This document shows positions 21,464 to 32,476 of a stretch of 64,000 bases of DNA, piece after piece; the stretch's first letter is position 1; each line of letters starts with the position of its first letter. Origin of the DNA: Micrasema longulum. Its lineage: Eukaryota > Arthropoda > Insecta > Trichoptera > Brachycentridae. The stretch is taken from assembly GCA_022494885.1 (NCBI GenBank), contig JAGVSM010004007.1, positions 1 through 64,000 of the forward strand, given 5' to 3'. The position numbers and the translations under genes were made by a program. The notes below the pieces were generated by a model. The model saw only the letters and a list, made by a program, of their open reading frames with translations, did not search any database and was not told the origin of the DNA.

Positions 21464-21921
21464 AAAAAATAAGTCATTGTAGTGTTTAAGTCCATTCTAT
21501 AGTAATTTTGGCTGTCTTGCATTTGTGCTTGCTACGTGGTAGTGCTGTCGTCTAATATTATATTGGTGTATGTTGGAATTTGCAGTTAATGTTACATCGT
21601 CCTCATATGTTTCTTAATCCAATTTTGTGGCGATTGTTATTGTTTACAAACAATCAAAAATTATGTTTAAAAATATAAATATTCACATAAAAAAGGCATT
21701 AGAAATTTTTCATCTATTACTTGCATACTAACACTAATAAAATACACATTTAAAAAAAAAAAAATCTTAAACCTTAACAATTTGCCATCAAAAATGTCAA
21801 TCTCCGCGCTTTCAATACAACCTGCACATTTTTATATTGGATTGAAAAATTATACATTATAATTAAACTTTACTAATCTATGTGAACCAATTTTGGGTTC
21901 TTAAACTTATGGTGGTGAACG

Positions 21922-22140
21922 TCGGCCCCGTGGTGTAGTGGTCAGCGTGTTTGTCTACCATGCAAGAGGTCTCTGGTTAGATTCCCGATACAGTTGACTC
22001 GGAAGTATTTATTTAAAAATGTGTTTTTACACTTGAATAATTCATGGTCCCTGGATTGGCACCTGAAGCGTAAGATTGATCATCTTACCTTCATGTAACA
22101 ATAAAATAAAGATACGCTGCAGTTGGTGGGAAGTGGTCAG
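21922..22140 (+). repeat. tRNA-derived SINE, family 1
   Basis: The head gtggtgtagtggtcagcgtg (A box) and ggttagattcccgat (B box) are followed by a body with atttatttaaaaatgtgttt, tggattggcacctgaagcg and cttcatgtaacaa. Copies are at 32380, 39828 and 52537. Confidence 0.8.
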
Positions 22141-23905
22141 TAAATGTGAAGTAGCGTAATAAGGTGCGACATACAGCTTTGAATTCACAGTAAACTGGTA
22201 TAGATAGTTAGCTTTTTTTACTATGCTACGCGATTTGCAAGGCAATGTTGATTCGACATGATGCGACAATGCTCATTTTTAGAACATCATTAATTTGAAT
22301 CCATCGTATAATGAAGCATCATGTCTATTTAATTATACTGATATTAATTATTAAGTCATTGATAAATGGAAAAAAAACAGGTGAATATTGATGTTTTTTT
22401 ACACAATAACCCAATACACACGCATACATTCTAGATTTGTGAATTTAGATGGCTTCATGAGTCAACTTACTCTTTGCAGGAATTTCAGCAAGCCACAAGC
22501 CTACTTATATATGATTATTAAAAATCCATTTGGTATGTTATGCGATCATTGATCATGCTTTTATTGACTAAAGAAGCCATTTATTAACTATCAGTAAACC
22601 GGTATTGTAATTTTGCACAAATGTATTGGGTATAAATATTATTACATTCATGAAACATGGTTATTTGAACGCATTGAGGAAAAACACATAGTTGATGTCG
22701 GCACTAATAATAGAAACAACAAAAGCGAAAGACATTTTGTGTTTGAAAAATAGAACATACATACATAACCTGAAAAATATTGAACGTTCTACACGCAAAT
22801 TACCGAGTGATTCAGCTTTTTTTAATGCGATACAATAAAAAAAACACAAGTTTTAATTCAATCAACACAACGATCCTAAAATTGTATTATATTGGGAAGT
22901 AAATGTGAATATTTAGCCGGTCAATATTTGAAGCCGCAAGCGCGAGTCTCGCCTGAACAAGGCAACTGTCAAAAATATAAGCAAATACATTGCTTCTACC
23001 GGTCGGATCGGACATCTTTTTTAACTAATTAAACCGTAATAAATGGGCTGTGTGTTGTACAAGCTGTGCGAAGCATTTTTAGGGTGTAATTTTCCCTATA
23101 AATGACACGTGGCTGCGGTATTTCGTATTTTTACTGCCCCGCCCCTTGTATGTATTCATTAAATATTATACTTACGTTTAAGAAGATATCCGTCACAATA
23201 AAAAATGCCACGGCAATTCAATGTTTATTAATTATCCTCGTTAGCAAATAATGTAAATGATATCAATATTCGTGACACAATTTTTTGATATTTAGCACGT
23301 GTGCGACGGCAGACAACCTAAAATTTTTGTATTGCAGACGCGACTGTTCTGCGTTCGCCAAACTTCGCAATTTCACGAGCACTTGCGACGTTTTCGAACA
23401 CAATTTTTAAGTAACATTTACGAACACAGCATATTTTTACGCAACAGCCTTGTATTTGCACAAAAAGCTTATGACTAATTTCACTTACTTTTGAACGCGC
23501 TGATTTAAAATTTAATTTATTCCAAAAAGGAAACATTATTACTAGATCGAATTGTAATATCTGTAATCTATTATGAATGAATACGTACCTATTTAGATTC
23601 AAATAAATGTGTACTGGGCTATATAATAATGAATAACATTTGCAACAACTCTTGCACACCAAAATATTTTACTAAAAATTTCATTTACATCTTGTATAAT
23701 ACTTTTATCTACATTAACTTGCGCTTACGCATATTGTTTTTTAAGGTTAGTAAATATGTAATTAATTGTGAAATATGATACTTTTTGTATATCAGTGATC
23801 ACGTTTCGTATAAAAAATCCCTTATAATAAAAATAATAACTTTTTGTTAATTATTTACCGTAAAACTGTCATATTTTTTCCAGTTTTATTTATGTATTGA
23901 GTACA
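22141..23905. other. region upstream of exu, no gene seen
   Basis: It should contain the exu promoter and non-coding first exon (minus strand). The less AT-rich block at about 22930-23400 (CpG-containing) is the best guess for the start site, but no TATA/Inr pair or spliced exon could be established. Confidence 0.35.
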
Positions 23906-23907
23906 TA

Positions 23908-25198
23908 CAAGGGCGGATTGATAATGAAGCTACCTAGTGCTAGATAGCAGCACAAACACAAAAAAGACTTATTTTTTCCAAATTGCGATCTGTCAAACGG
24001 CAGCTGTTAAAATGTCACCCAAATTCATCGATTAGTTTATTTGTTGTAGTCGTTTGAAGTAAACAACTTTTGTGTTTCTTGAAAAATGGAAAAAAGCGAA
24101 TTTCGTGCAGTGATTAAACAATATTATTTGAAAGGGAAAACGGCGAAAGAGACTAAAGAAAAGTTCGATAAACATTACGGCGAGTCTGCTCCGTCAGATT
24201 ACATGGTGAAATATTGGATTGCTGAATTTAAACGCGGCTGAACAAGCGCTGCAACAATACCATCAACAGAAAGGTCAGAAGAGGTGGTTACTGAAGAAAA
24301 TATCAAGAAAATCCTCGATATAGTTATGAATGATCGCCGAGTGAAGTTGCGTGAGATTGTTGAAATGGTAAATATCTCATATGAACGTGTGTTCAACATT
24401 TTGCATGAACATTTGCATATAAAACAGCTATCGGCAAGATGAGTGCCGCGTTTGCTCAGTGTCGAAAACAAACGAGTTCGAGAGACCACTTCACAGCAGT
24501 GTTTGGACATGATAAAGCGTAATCCTGTTGATTTTTGGCGTCGATTAATAACTGTTGATGAAAGTGGGTGCACCACTATACACCTGAAATCAAAAATCAA
24601 TCGAAACCATGGGTGGAAGCTGGTGGAAGTGCTCCGAAGAAGGTAAAGGCAGTGAAATCGGCTGGCAAGGTCATGGCCACTGTATTTTTGGATGCACTCG
24701 GAATATTGCTCATCGATTACCTTGAAAAAGGATCCACAATCACAGGAAAGTATTATCGTGCATTATTGGATCAATTGAATGATGCGATCAAGGAAAAACG
24801 ACCACATTAGAAGAAAAAAGTGTTATTTCTTCAAGACAACGCACCGTTTCACACAGCATTAGATACAATGCTAAAATTACGTGAAATACACTTCGAATTG
24901 GTTGATTATCCACCTTATAGTCCAGATTTAGCTCCTAGTGACTTTTTCCTGTTTCCAAACTTGAAAAAATGGCTTGGAGGAAAAAGATTCAGCTCAAACG
25001 AAAAAGTAATTACCGAAACTAACGCGTATAGAAACTAACGAGGTTTCCGAAATCGTATTATTCAGATGGTATAAAAAAGTTGGAATATCGTCTTACTAAG
25101 TGTGTCGAAGTAAAAGGAGACTATGTTGAGAAATAAATAGTTTTTGAAAAAAAAAGTTTTTTTTCTACTTAGGTAGCTTCATTTTCAATCCGCCCTCG
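23908..25198 (+). mobile_element. mariner element, near full length, transposase broken
   Basis: It is 1291 bp with inverted ends (c-aagggcggattgataatg... and, reversed, cgagggcggattgaaaatg...), flanked by TA at 23906-23907 and 25199-25200. The broken transposase runs ~24087-25135: MEKSEFRAVIKQYYLKGKTA, the helix-turn-helix region, FWRRLITVDE (first D), LQDNAPFH (second D) and PSDFFLFPNLKKWLGG (third D, 34 residues after the second). D,D34D marks the mariner family. Breaks are TGA within FKRG-TS, TGA in place of Trp before VPRLL, a frameshift after VDES, and further stops downstream. It is not functional. Confidence 0.93.
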
Positions 25199-25200
25199 TA

Positions 25201-26381
25201 GTTTTATCTACATACTTTATACAATTTTTAAAAAACAATTATTTATACTTTTTTTAATAAGGGCCTTCTACCAAAACATGAAAACTTCAGCCAAAAACAA
25301 GTTACACGAATTTACAAATTATAATAAACATGTTGAGATGATAAAAAATAACTGTTTTTTTTTTCGATTTGGATTTTTTGAAGTTTTTTTGTGTCTCCTG
25401 ACAAAATACGTAGGTAGGCAAATTAGTAAGAAATAATGAAGTTATAAATTAAAGTTCGAGATAAGTGGAAATTGACTTTGCTACTTTCCTTCCATACTTT
25501 AAGTTACTTTTTATATATCTTGACATTTTTACGTTTTTTTATGTATTATTTAATTTAGTTCTCGCTGTTATTTAGCATATTATTTATTTCTTTATTTTCT
25601 TACTGAGCAGAGTGAGTTCCTAGAAACCATTGGTCAATCATTATTATTTCAATTATGTTTTTATATTTTTTTTGTTGATTTCAATGATACTATTATTTTG
25701 TATATTTGATTATGTATAAATCTAAATTGTCTTCTTTGGAATTTTATTATTTATTGATTATACCTTGTTTTTCTGAATTGTCATTCTATTGTATCACATG
25801 TCATTTTAATTTAATTGAATAATTTAATTGTGTATTTTTTATTGTTAATTATTATGGCTTGACACGGGTACAACCCAAAAAGCTTTAAAAGGTTAATTAA
25901 CATTTAAACGAGTGTCATTTTGAATGAATAAATTAAATAAAATAATATATAAACAAGACGCCATTTTTTTCATACACGATAGAAATAACTGATATCAAAA
26001 AGAAAGGCAAACATTCCAAAAAATATTTTTAAAGTTTTTCTAGCAACGTATTTTTATTATTAAAAATTACATTTAAGGGTGAAAACAATTTTCCACAATA
26101 TCTGTATTAATTTTGAAAATACAATTAATTATTTTAAATCCATAATTTTTTATCGGTATTCGTAGTATGTGATATTTCCCTATTGTAAGTCTGTTAAAGT
26201 CCTGACAATGAGAAAGTAACCTCGAAACCTGTCGACGTATAACTCTAAAATTAAAGTGGTTACTACAAATTTAAAAATAAAGAAGTGATAAGGTATATTT
26301 GCATTCATATGTTTACATACTCAAATATTTCAATTTTGGGCGCCATTTTGAACGAATCGTAAATTATATGTTTATTATTAC
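25201..26381. other. AT-rich intergenic DNA, nothing recognised
   Basis: Low-complexity A/T-rich sequence. No exon, TIR or SINE box is visible. Confidence 0.5.
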
Positions 26382-26383
26382 AA

Positions 26384-26788
26384 TGAGGAAGTTCAGTGGT
26401 TTTATTTATTTATTTATTAATATATTATTAAACTAAGATAATTAAAATAAAATATATACCGTATTATCAGCTGTATTATCTTTCAAAGTTTTGTATTTCT
26501 GAAATTACTCCGCATGTGACGTCAGAGATTTCTTTACGCTTATTCTCGACCAGTTATGCCGATTGGTCCGTTGACGGTAAGTAAACCGGATATCTTTTAC
26601 AGTTCTCTTATCTTTGGTTGATTCATATGAACTAGTGACGTCGTTCAAAGTAGTTCGTTTTTATTAAAATATGTTTTATTATTTTTCGTACATTTTCAAG
26701 AAACTTTGCCGTACAATATGCTTTATTTTTTACCGCGCGCAAGAAAACATTTTTTGTATCCAATTTCTGTAAGTCTAAAGTTCCTCAA
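26384..26788 (+). repeat. GGAAGTTCAG-family MITE, full-length copy
   Basis: Left end tgaggaagttcagtg; right end tatccaatttctgtaagtct-aaagttcctca. The inner blocks (taccgtattatcag, gtgacgtcagag, ggtccgttgac, accggatatc, gaactagtgacgtcgttc, taccgcgcgcaag) are shared with the copies at 1, 3690, 15147 and 35095. This is the best copy for deriving a consensus. Confidence 0.7.
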
Positions 26789-26789
26789 A

Positions 26790-27490
26790 ATTTTTGTTTT
26801 ATTCTTGTATATTTATTTATTTATACTTTTACAATGTTTGTATTTTTTTTTATTTATAATAATGTTCCTCACTGGGTGTCCTGTGCCGAGGGAAACATTT
26901 TACAACGAGTGAAACATGCCTTAAATGAGTTATTTAACAAAGTTAACATAATAATAAAATAGAAACGTAATTAATATAATTATCATTAACATGAAAAGCA
27001 ATATAAACTAAAATAATCATAAAAAACCTAACCAATTTATGTAGACCTGTAGACCGAATTTCATAAACCGTGTGCATTTTTTTTCCTATTTGGCTTGATC
27101 CACTCATCGATCCTTGGGTAACTCACCTCCACTATCCATTTCTTAATAGCAATTTTATATTGTAAGTACTTACTAATTGTCCTTATGGATAATGAAAGTA
27201 GATTTGACCGAAGGTTGAATTAATTTTTAATTGTTTTTGCAGCATCAGGGTGGAGTATCTAGTAACTCTTGTATTTGTGAAATGAGTTATGGAAGGTAGA
27301 GAATAATGTTTGTGTGCGTACAGTAACAGAGCTTTTACATAAAGTTGTTTTACAGATGTTACATTAAGATTTACGAATATACCGAGGGAGATAGTTAAAA
27401 TATTTTTTATTAAAGCTTTTCGTGCAATTATTACTTGTTTCATCAATGTGTCATTTGCGCTTCCCCACCCAATTATTCCATATTTCAAAA
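26790..27490 (-). pseudogene. LINE fragment: RT C-terminus plus 3' UTR
   Basis: The minus strand reads MKYGIIGWGSANDTLMKQVI, then SVKQLYVKALLLYAHKHYSL, NTRVTRYSTLMLQKQLK and FGQIYFHYP. GxxxWG...L...QKxxI(R) and the later LPxxxxxxTRxxxxL order are those of jockey-type RTs. The 3' UTR continues to about 26800 with cggcacaggacacccagtg and AATAAA-rich sequence. The LINE tail abuts the MITE end. Confidence 0.7.
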
Positions 27491-28340
27491 CTTATTGACT
27501 TACGAGTACGTTTGCATTATTTTTATGTTTGTGAATTGTTTTGCATTGTCTTTTATGGTTTATTGTTTCTATCCTATCTTATTAAAATTTGTAAATACGT
27601 AATTTCTATTCAGCCGATATTATCTGTCATGAAGAAAAAACACATTATCAGAAAATGCATATCAAGCTGTGATTTCTACGAGTTCCCACTGGTACTTATC
27701 TACGTACGCTATTTATGTAGGTACCCATTTATTTAAAACCTTAAAGTATATACAATACTCTGTTTAAAACAATATGCATTTTGCATAAAAGCCGCTTTTA
27801 GCGAGCAAATTGCTAAATTTAATAATAATTAAGTAGGAATATTAATAAATACCCGCTTTATTATTCATACCTGCATTTGTAGAGCTTCCGAATGCCTACG
27901 CAAAACAGTAGGAATTATCAAGAAATTAATATAAACCTGCCGTATTTTAGACTGAGCACGTTTTAGGAAATTGACTTTAGTAAGATATCAGTTTTAATAT
28001 TATCTTTGAAAAATTTCATCAAATAATAATTTGATTAAACATTTTTATTTTCTCTTTAGAAGATAAAGCGTGCGGCATCCATTTTCTTTTTTCCCTCATT
28101 AGGTTTTGAGAAGATAAATTCTAATTATTTCGGAGAAATTTTCCTTGTTGATAAGTAGGTGCCTAGATAATATAGGTACATAATACTTATATTTTTTTAA
28201 CGCATACTTTTTTTTACCTTTCTTTTGATTTCCAAGAATTTTAAGCTAAAGGAAATAATTATTTTTCACAGTAGATAAGCCAGTCAGTAAATTGAAGAAT
28301 ACGGAATATACCTACGTCGTTTTTTTTTCAATTATTTTTA
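27491..28340. other. no gene or repeat recognised
   Basis: AT-rich; nothing supportable. Confidence 0.45.
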
Positions 28341-28344
28341 TTTA

Positions 28345-28815
28345 TTTAACTTTTTGTACATAATGTTAAATCTAAATTAGCGGGCTTATTGCCAAATGGC
28401 AATTTTTTTCTAACCAACCAATAAAAAAAAGTTTTACTTTTATAATTCAAGTTACAAAATATATTCAATAATGAAAAAAAAGATAAAGATATATTAGAAT
28501 AGAAATAGCTGTATTTGCATATAAATTACCTTAAATCAATACTATTACTTAATGGTAAGAAGGAAAAAAGAGGAAAGAGGACAGGAGGAGAGACTAAGGA
28601 AGAGAAAGGAGATGTTTCTTCAGACGTGATTCAAACAGAGATACTGTAGTAACATCTTCGATGGTAGACGGGAGATGATTCCACAGTCGAGCCGCATGGA
28701 CACTATATGAGTTGGAGAAGAAAGAGGAATTGTGGATAGGTATTAACTCTTAAAAGACTGTGATAAATAATCCTTTTGCGCGCGGTGATGTAACATCGTG
28801 TTACCACTAGTAAAA
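28345..28815 (-). pseudogene. LINE fragment: RT tail plus 3' UTR
   Basis: The minus strand reads NSSFFSNSYSVHAARLWNHL, then PSTIEDVTTVSLFESRLKKH and LLSLP before a stop near 28600. The AxxLWNxLPxxI...FxxxLKxxLL tail is typical of LINE RTs. Downstream on the same strand are a purine/pyrimidine-biased stretch and ggcaataagcccgc at ~28390. A fragment of the same coding part is at 39295-39365 on the plus strand. Confidence 0.7.
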
Positions 28816-30101
28816 GACGAAATAATTTAAAGTTAAAAAAAAACATGGAGACATACTGTTTAATAATTCCTTTTCCATTATTTGTGCAAATAAACATAAA
28901 ATTTAGCCCTGTTATAGTAAAATAAATTAATAATCATAAATACGCCGCTCAGATTACGCGCGTGCGTTTCCCATCACTGTTATCAACCGGCTGAAATCTG
29001 AATCTATTTTACACTTTACTTACTTTTGTTTTTGTCTCTTTTACACTAACACCTGCCATAGAACAGCGTTTCTGTCTTCCTTGTGATGAGTTCTGTCTTC
29101 GTGCTCTTTCTTATACATATGTGTTGCTGAATTAGCGGACACTCTTTTTTCGCGTAGCGAGGATAAATATTTTTTTGTATTAACATCCAGCATAGTTGTA
29201 CAAAATTCACTTTCCAAATCCGGTGTGAAAATGTCTATTTGAAGATTTAAAAAAATACGAATTCATCATTTTAAAAAATAAGAGAGATATATCAAGTCTG
29301 GTGTCCTATGTCGACTAGTGTGACATCACAGCCACACAAGAGTTAAGAAAGCGCTTTGAAAATTAGAACGAAATTTGAAATTTTTCTCGCAGGTATATAT
29401 GAGCGTTAGGACTATGAAGTACATTGAAGAAGTACATTATAAAGTCGGTATTTCAACAGAAATGGAAAACCACGGATTAGAAAATAAACTATTCTTACTG
29501 GAAAACAAAAAAAGTACATAGTACTTTATACACATACACAAAAAAACTGTTTTTAAGCACCATTTTTTCAAAATCGTGGCATGAGCGGTGGTCGTTCAAG
29601 GTCACAAACTTAAGGTTTTACTAAGGACCCTATGTCCACTGATCCTGTTAAGTTTCAAAACATAATAACCCTTTTTATAAAAAAAAGTTTAAAAAGTACA
29701 TACCGAATGACCTTGAACGTCCCATACTTCTAATAAATCTCGACAACCACCCGATGGATCTAAACCTGGTTTTTGCAGTCGTGTAAAGTGTCCTAAAACA
29801 AAGCTACTCGTATTTGTAATATCTTTGAAAAATAAAAATTAGTACGTCAAATTCGTTTCTTACCGAAAAATACCGTATTTTACTAAAATCTGGTAAAATT
29901 CTCGTAAAATACCGCGGTGATTTTACCGCCTTGCATCTCTATAAAAATGTAATAGTTCTTTTTTTATGTATAAATATTGTTTACCATTGTATACTTATCT
30001 TGATGTTTTAATTTTTAGCTATTTTTTTTGTATTTTTTTTTTACTGGTTTTATTGTAATTATGTAAAAGGTTCATGAAACCTTAAAAAAAATAAAATATA
30101 C
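28816..30101. other. no gene recognised
   Basis: AT-rich DNA. A short inverted-repeat word (ggtaaaattctcgta-aaataccgcggtgattttacc, near 29890-29930) is visible but no element could be bounded. Confidence 0.4.
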
Positions 30102-30246
30102 CGTCCAGGTGAAGGTATGACGTCCTTATCTTTCCATTGGAATCGAGGCCCAGAGGTGGGACCCTCCCAAAATCCTTCTAGGAACCTCTCAATATTTTTT
30201 TGATTGCCAAGGTAGACAGCCATCGACGGACGTCCGGTATTCAAAT
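30102..30246 (-). CDS. internal coding exon of an unidentified gene
   Basis: Acceptor gttgtcag and donor GTATAT bound a 145-base exon entering with one base owed and leaving two bases over. It encodes LNTGRPSMAVYLGNQKNIER, then FLEGFWEGPTSGPRFQWKDK and DVIPSPG. Codon use is clearly less AT-biased than the surroundings and there are no stops, so I think it is a real host exon. I do not recognise the family. It lies 5.8 kb beyond the MARCH stop codon on the same strand, so it should belong to another gene, whose other exons I could not find. Confidence 0.6.
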
Positions 30247-31004
30247 CTGACAACTACAGGTATATTACATAATCATATGTATGTACATAGTGAAATAATG
30301 CCTTATTGATGAAAAAAAAACCTTCGAAGGAATATACGACACCTCGATTTAGTCAATTTCCGTTTAGAACTATCGATCCTAGGCAGTGATGTAAAAAATG
30401 ATATTTTTTTAGTGCTTTTTTAGTACTTCTGCTATTTGTCGACCAACGACCTATGCGACTTATGATTGTTCGATTCTATGACCACAATCCGCGATCAGTT
30501 GTTGGAATGCGTTTAATGCAACGTCAAGGGACTATTCGAACGTTTACATCTTCCGAATAAACTTCTGGCTCATTTTGAAAAAAATGACCCAAACATCGAA
30601 CGTTCACAAGGATTGAACGGGCGGCACACGACGTGTTTCGCCCATATCGTGAAATATACGAGCAGAAGAAGAAACAAATAATCCAGACAAAGCTCACCAC
30701 GTTTATGCAACAAAAAAAAACACACAAGCCACCAATAAAAAAATCCATCCATATCACCTGTATTTTCATATGTTTTAATGAATAAAATATTTAACCATTT
30801 TTGCTGTAGTATAATTAACTTATTTGTAACAAACGTAATTTAAAAAAATTAAAAATGCAATCGTAATTTATTAAAGAATTAAAAGACGAGAGATACCTAG
30901 AATAATTGAGAATGACCAGTGACATCGCTTTTGCGAGATATCGGAGATTGGAACGTTTACTATAAAATTCAATGTATTTTAGCAAAAAATAGTAAGGATT
31001 TAGT
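30247..31004. other. no gene recognised; possible transposon tail at 30480-30720
   Basis: Between 30480 and 30720 both strands hold short frames (for example VFRPYREIYEQKKKQ on plus) that look like decayed transposon coding, but no family could be named. Confidence 0.3.
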
Positions 31005-31811
31005 CATAGAATTAAGAATAGTCCAGAAAGAGCGTAGAATCATATTTGGATACATCGGACAGTGTCCAATAATCCCCCCACCATGCCCCATTTTCGCCAC
31101 GCGCATTCGGGATTCGCCGCGTAATGTTGCTTGATGGGAAAAAAATAATCATGACACAAATGTAAGGTAAAAAAAGCAATCTGTTAATTTCTCTAAAATT
31201 TTATTGTGCACGCGGAAACATTGATTGACACAACAGAGTAGATAAGTAAAGGGTCATTTAATAAGAGTAATTGAATTAATTTACTTTGAACTAAAAATTT
31301 AAAACAAATTTCATTTTACATAAAACGGATATTTTTATATCATGTTAAATAATATTTGATGTTTTAAAGATAATGTCGTTCAAATGTCCACCACGGCGTT
31401 GTTTAATCCGAGGTCTAATTTTCATTAGTTCTTTCATTAAATGAGCAAAGTTGGTAGGGTCAACAAATTTACTACCCTGGCAATACTAATAAAATTTCCA
31501 TTTTGTTTTTTCGACAATCTGACAAATGGAAAAATAATTAAATTTTTAAGTAATTCATTTGCTATTTAAACATTCGTTTGCTAATTACACATAAAATCTG
31601 ATACCATCCCGTTTCTTTAAGATCCTAGCAGTATTTCTACACATTAAAAGGACACAACACGGCATAGATGAATTCAAATCAGGAGTTGCGTACTGAGCGA
31701 CGTCAACAAAGAAACTAATGGGCCAAAACGTAAACCTACTCATTTATGCGTAGTTTAGTCGCCTTCTGTTTAATGTGCGTATGCGGTTTCTGGACTATTC
31801 TTTATTCTATG
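31005..31811. mobile_element. P-element-like non-autonomous element, intact ends (family A)
   Basis: It is 807 bp. The left end catagaattaagaatagtcc and right end (reversed catagaataaagaatagtcc) match at 19 of 20 and the match continues to cagaaa. It is flanked by identical 8-bp duplications gatttagt (30997-31004 and 31812-31819). A minus-strand frame at 31585-31665 starts MPCCVLLMCRNTARI and ends near GIRFYV; the C-x4-C and F-(H/Y) spacing is that of a THAP finger start. 8-bp duplications plus THAP point to the P superfamily. No transposase core is present. Confidence 0.75.
31585..31665 (-). pseudogene. truncated THAP-like frame in the P-like element
   Basis: A 26-codon frame with Cys at positions 3, 4 and 9 and a GIRFYV end. 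The better copy at 45307-45387 ends GITFHV. It resembles the first exon of a THAP-domain protein (known start: Cys-x2-4-Cys, then ~20 residues, then SFHRFP). It is cut short by TAA or would need a splice. Confidence 0.5.
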
Positions 31812-31819
31812 GATTTAGT

Positions 31820-32379
31820 ATTCAAAATCTAGATTTATATTTTCTATGTAGAGTTGATACAAAAGTGGATACAGACATATGTTTATTCAGTAAAATATTT
31901 CAGCTCCGAAATTCGTAGGATTTCTCGAAGCCATTCTCTGTTATGTCATTTTGTCATCTATTTGATTACCTACAACCCTCGATGAGGGCGAATTTGCACG
32001 ATAATAATCCCCTTTCTAATAAATTGAGGTCAAGTAAGATTTGTTTTATTGCCGATGATTCGATTATCAGCAAATGGCGATAGGATTCCAGAAATCAATT
32101 GGATGACGTTTAATAAATCCGATAGTATTATGAATGATCTAGAAATTTAATTAATTTCAACGTTTCGTTGATTATTGAATAAACAGTAGTGCAGTATAAA
32201 GAAATAACCGGGAAATTTTCATTTAATTAATTTCATATACATATATGTTAACAACTGCAGCTCGGGATTAGAATCAAAATACTGAATCGAATGATGAGCA
32301 TTAGCATTATTAATTGGTAATAAAATATTATGATTAACATGAGCGTATGCTTGAAATTGCTAAATTTAATACTCGCTGT
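31820..32379. other. no gene recognised
   Basis: AT-rich spacer between two transposon clusters. Confidence 0.45.
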
Positions 32380-32476
32380 CCGCCTCGAGGGGTAATGGTG
32401 AGCGCGTCTCTAGAGGTCTCGGGTTCGATAACTGACATTGTTGACGTGAAATATTTATTTAAAAATGTGTTTTTAC

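Noticed and set aside
23318..23662. 114-codon minus-strand frame upstream of exu
   Set aside because: Cys-rich but without family match; more likely part of the exu 5' region than coding.
30524..30769. 81-codon minus-strand frame
   Set aside because: Low-complexity hydrophobic; the region looks like decayed transposon DNA.
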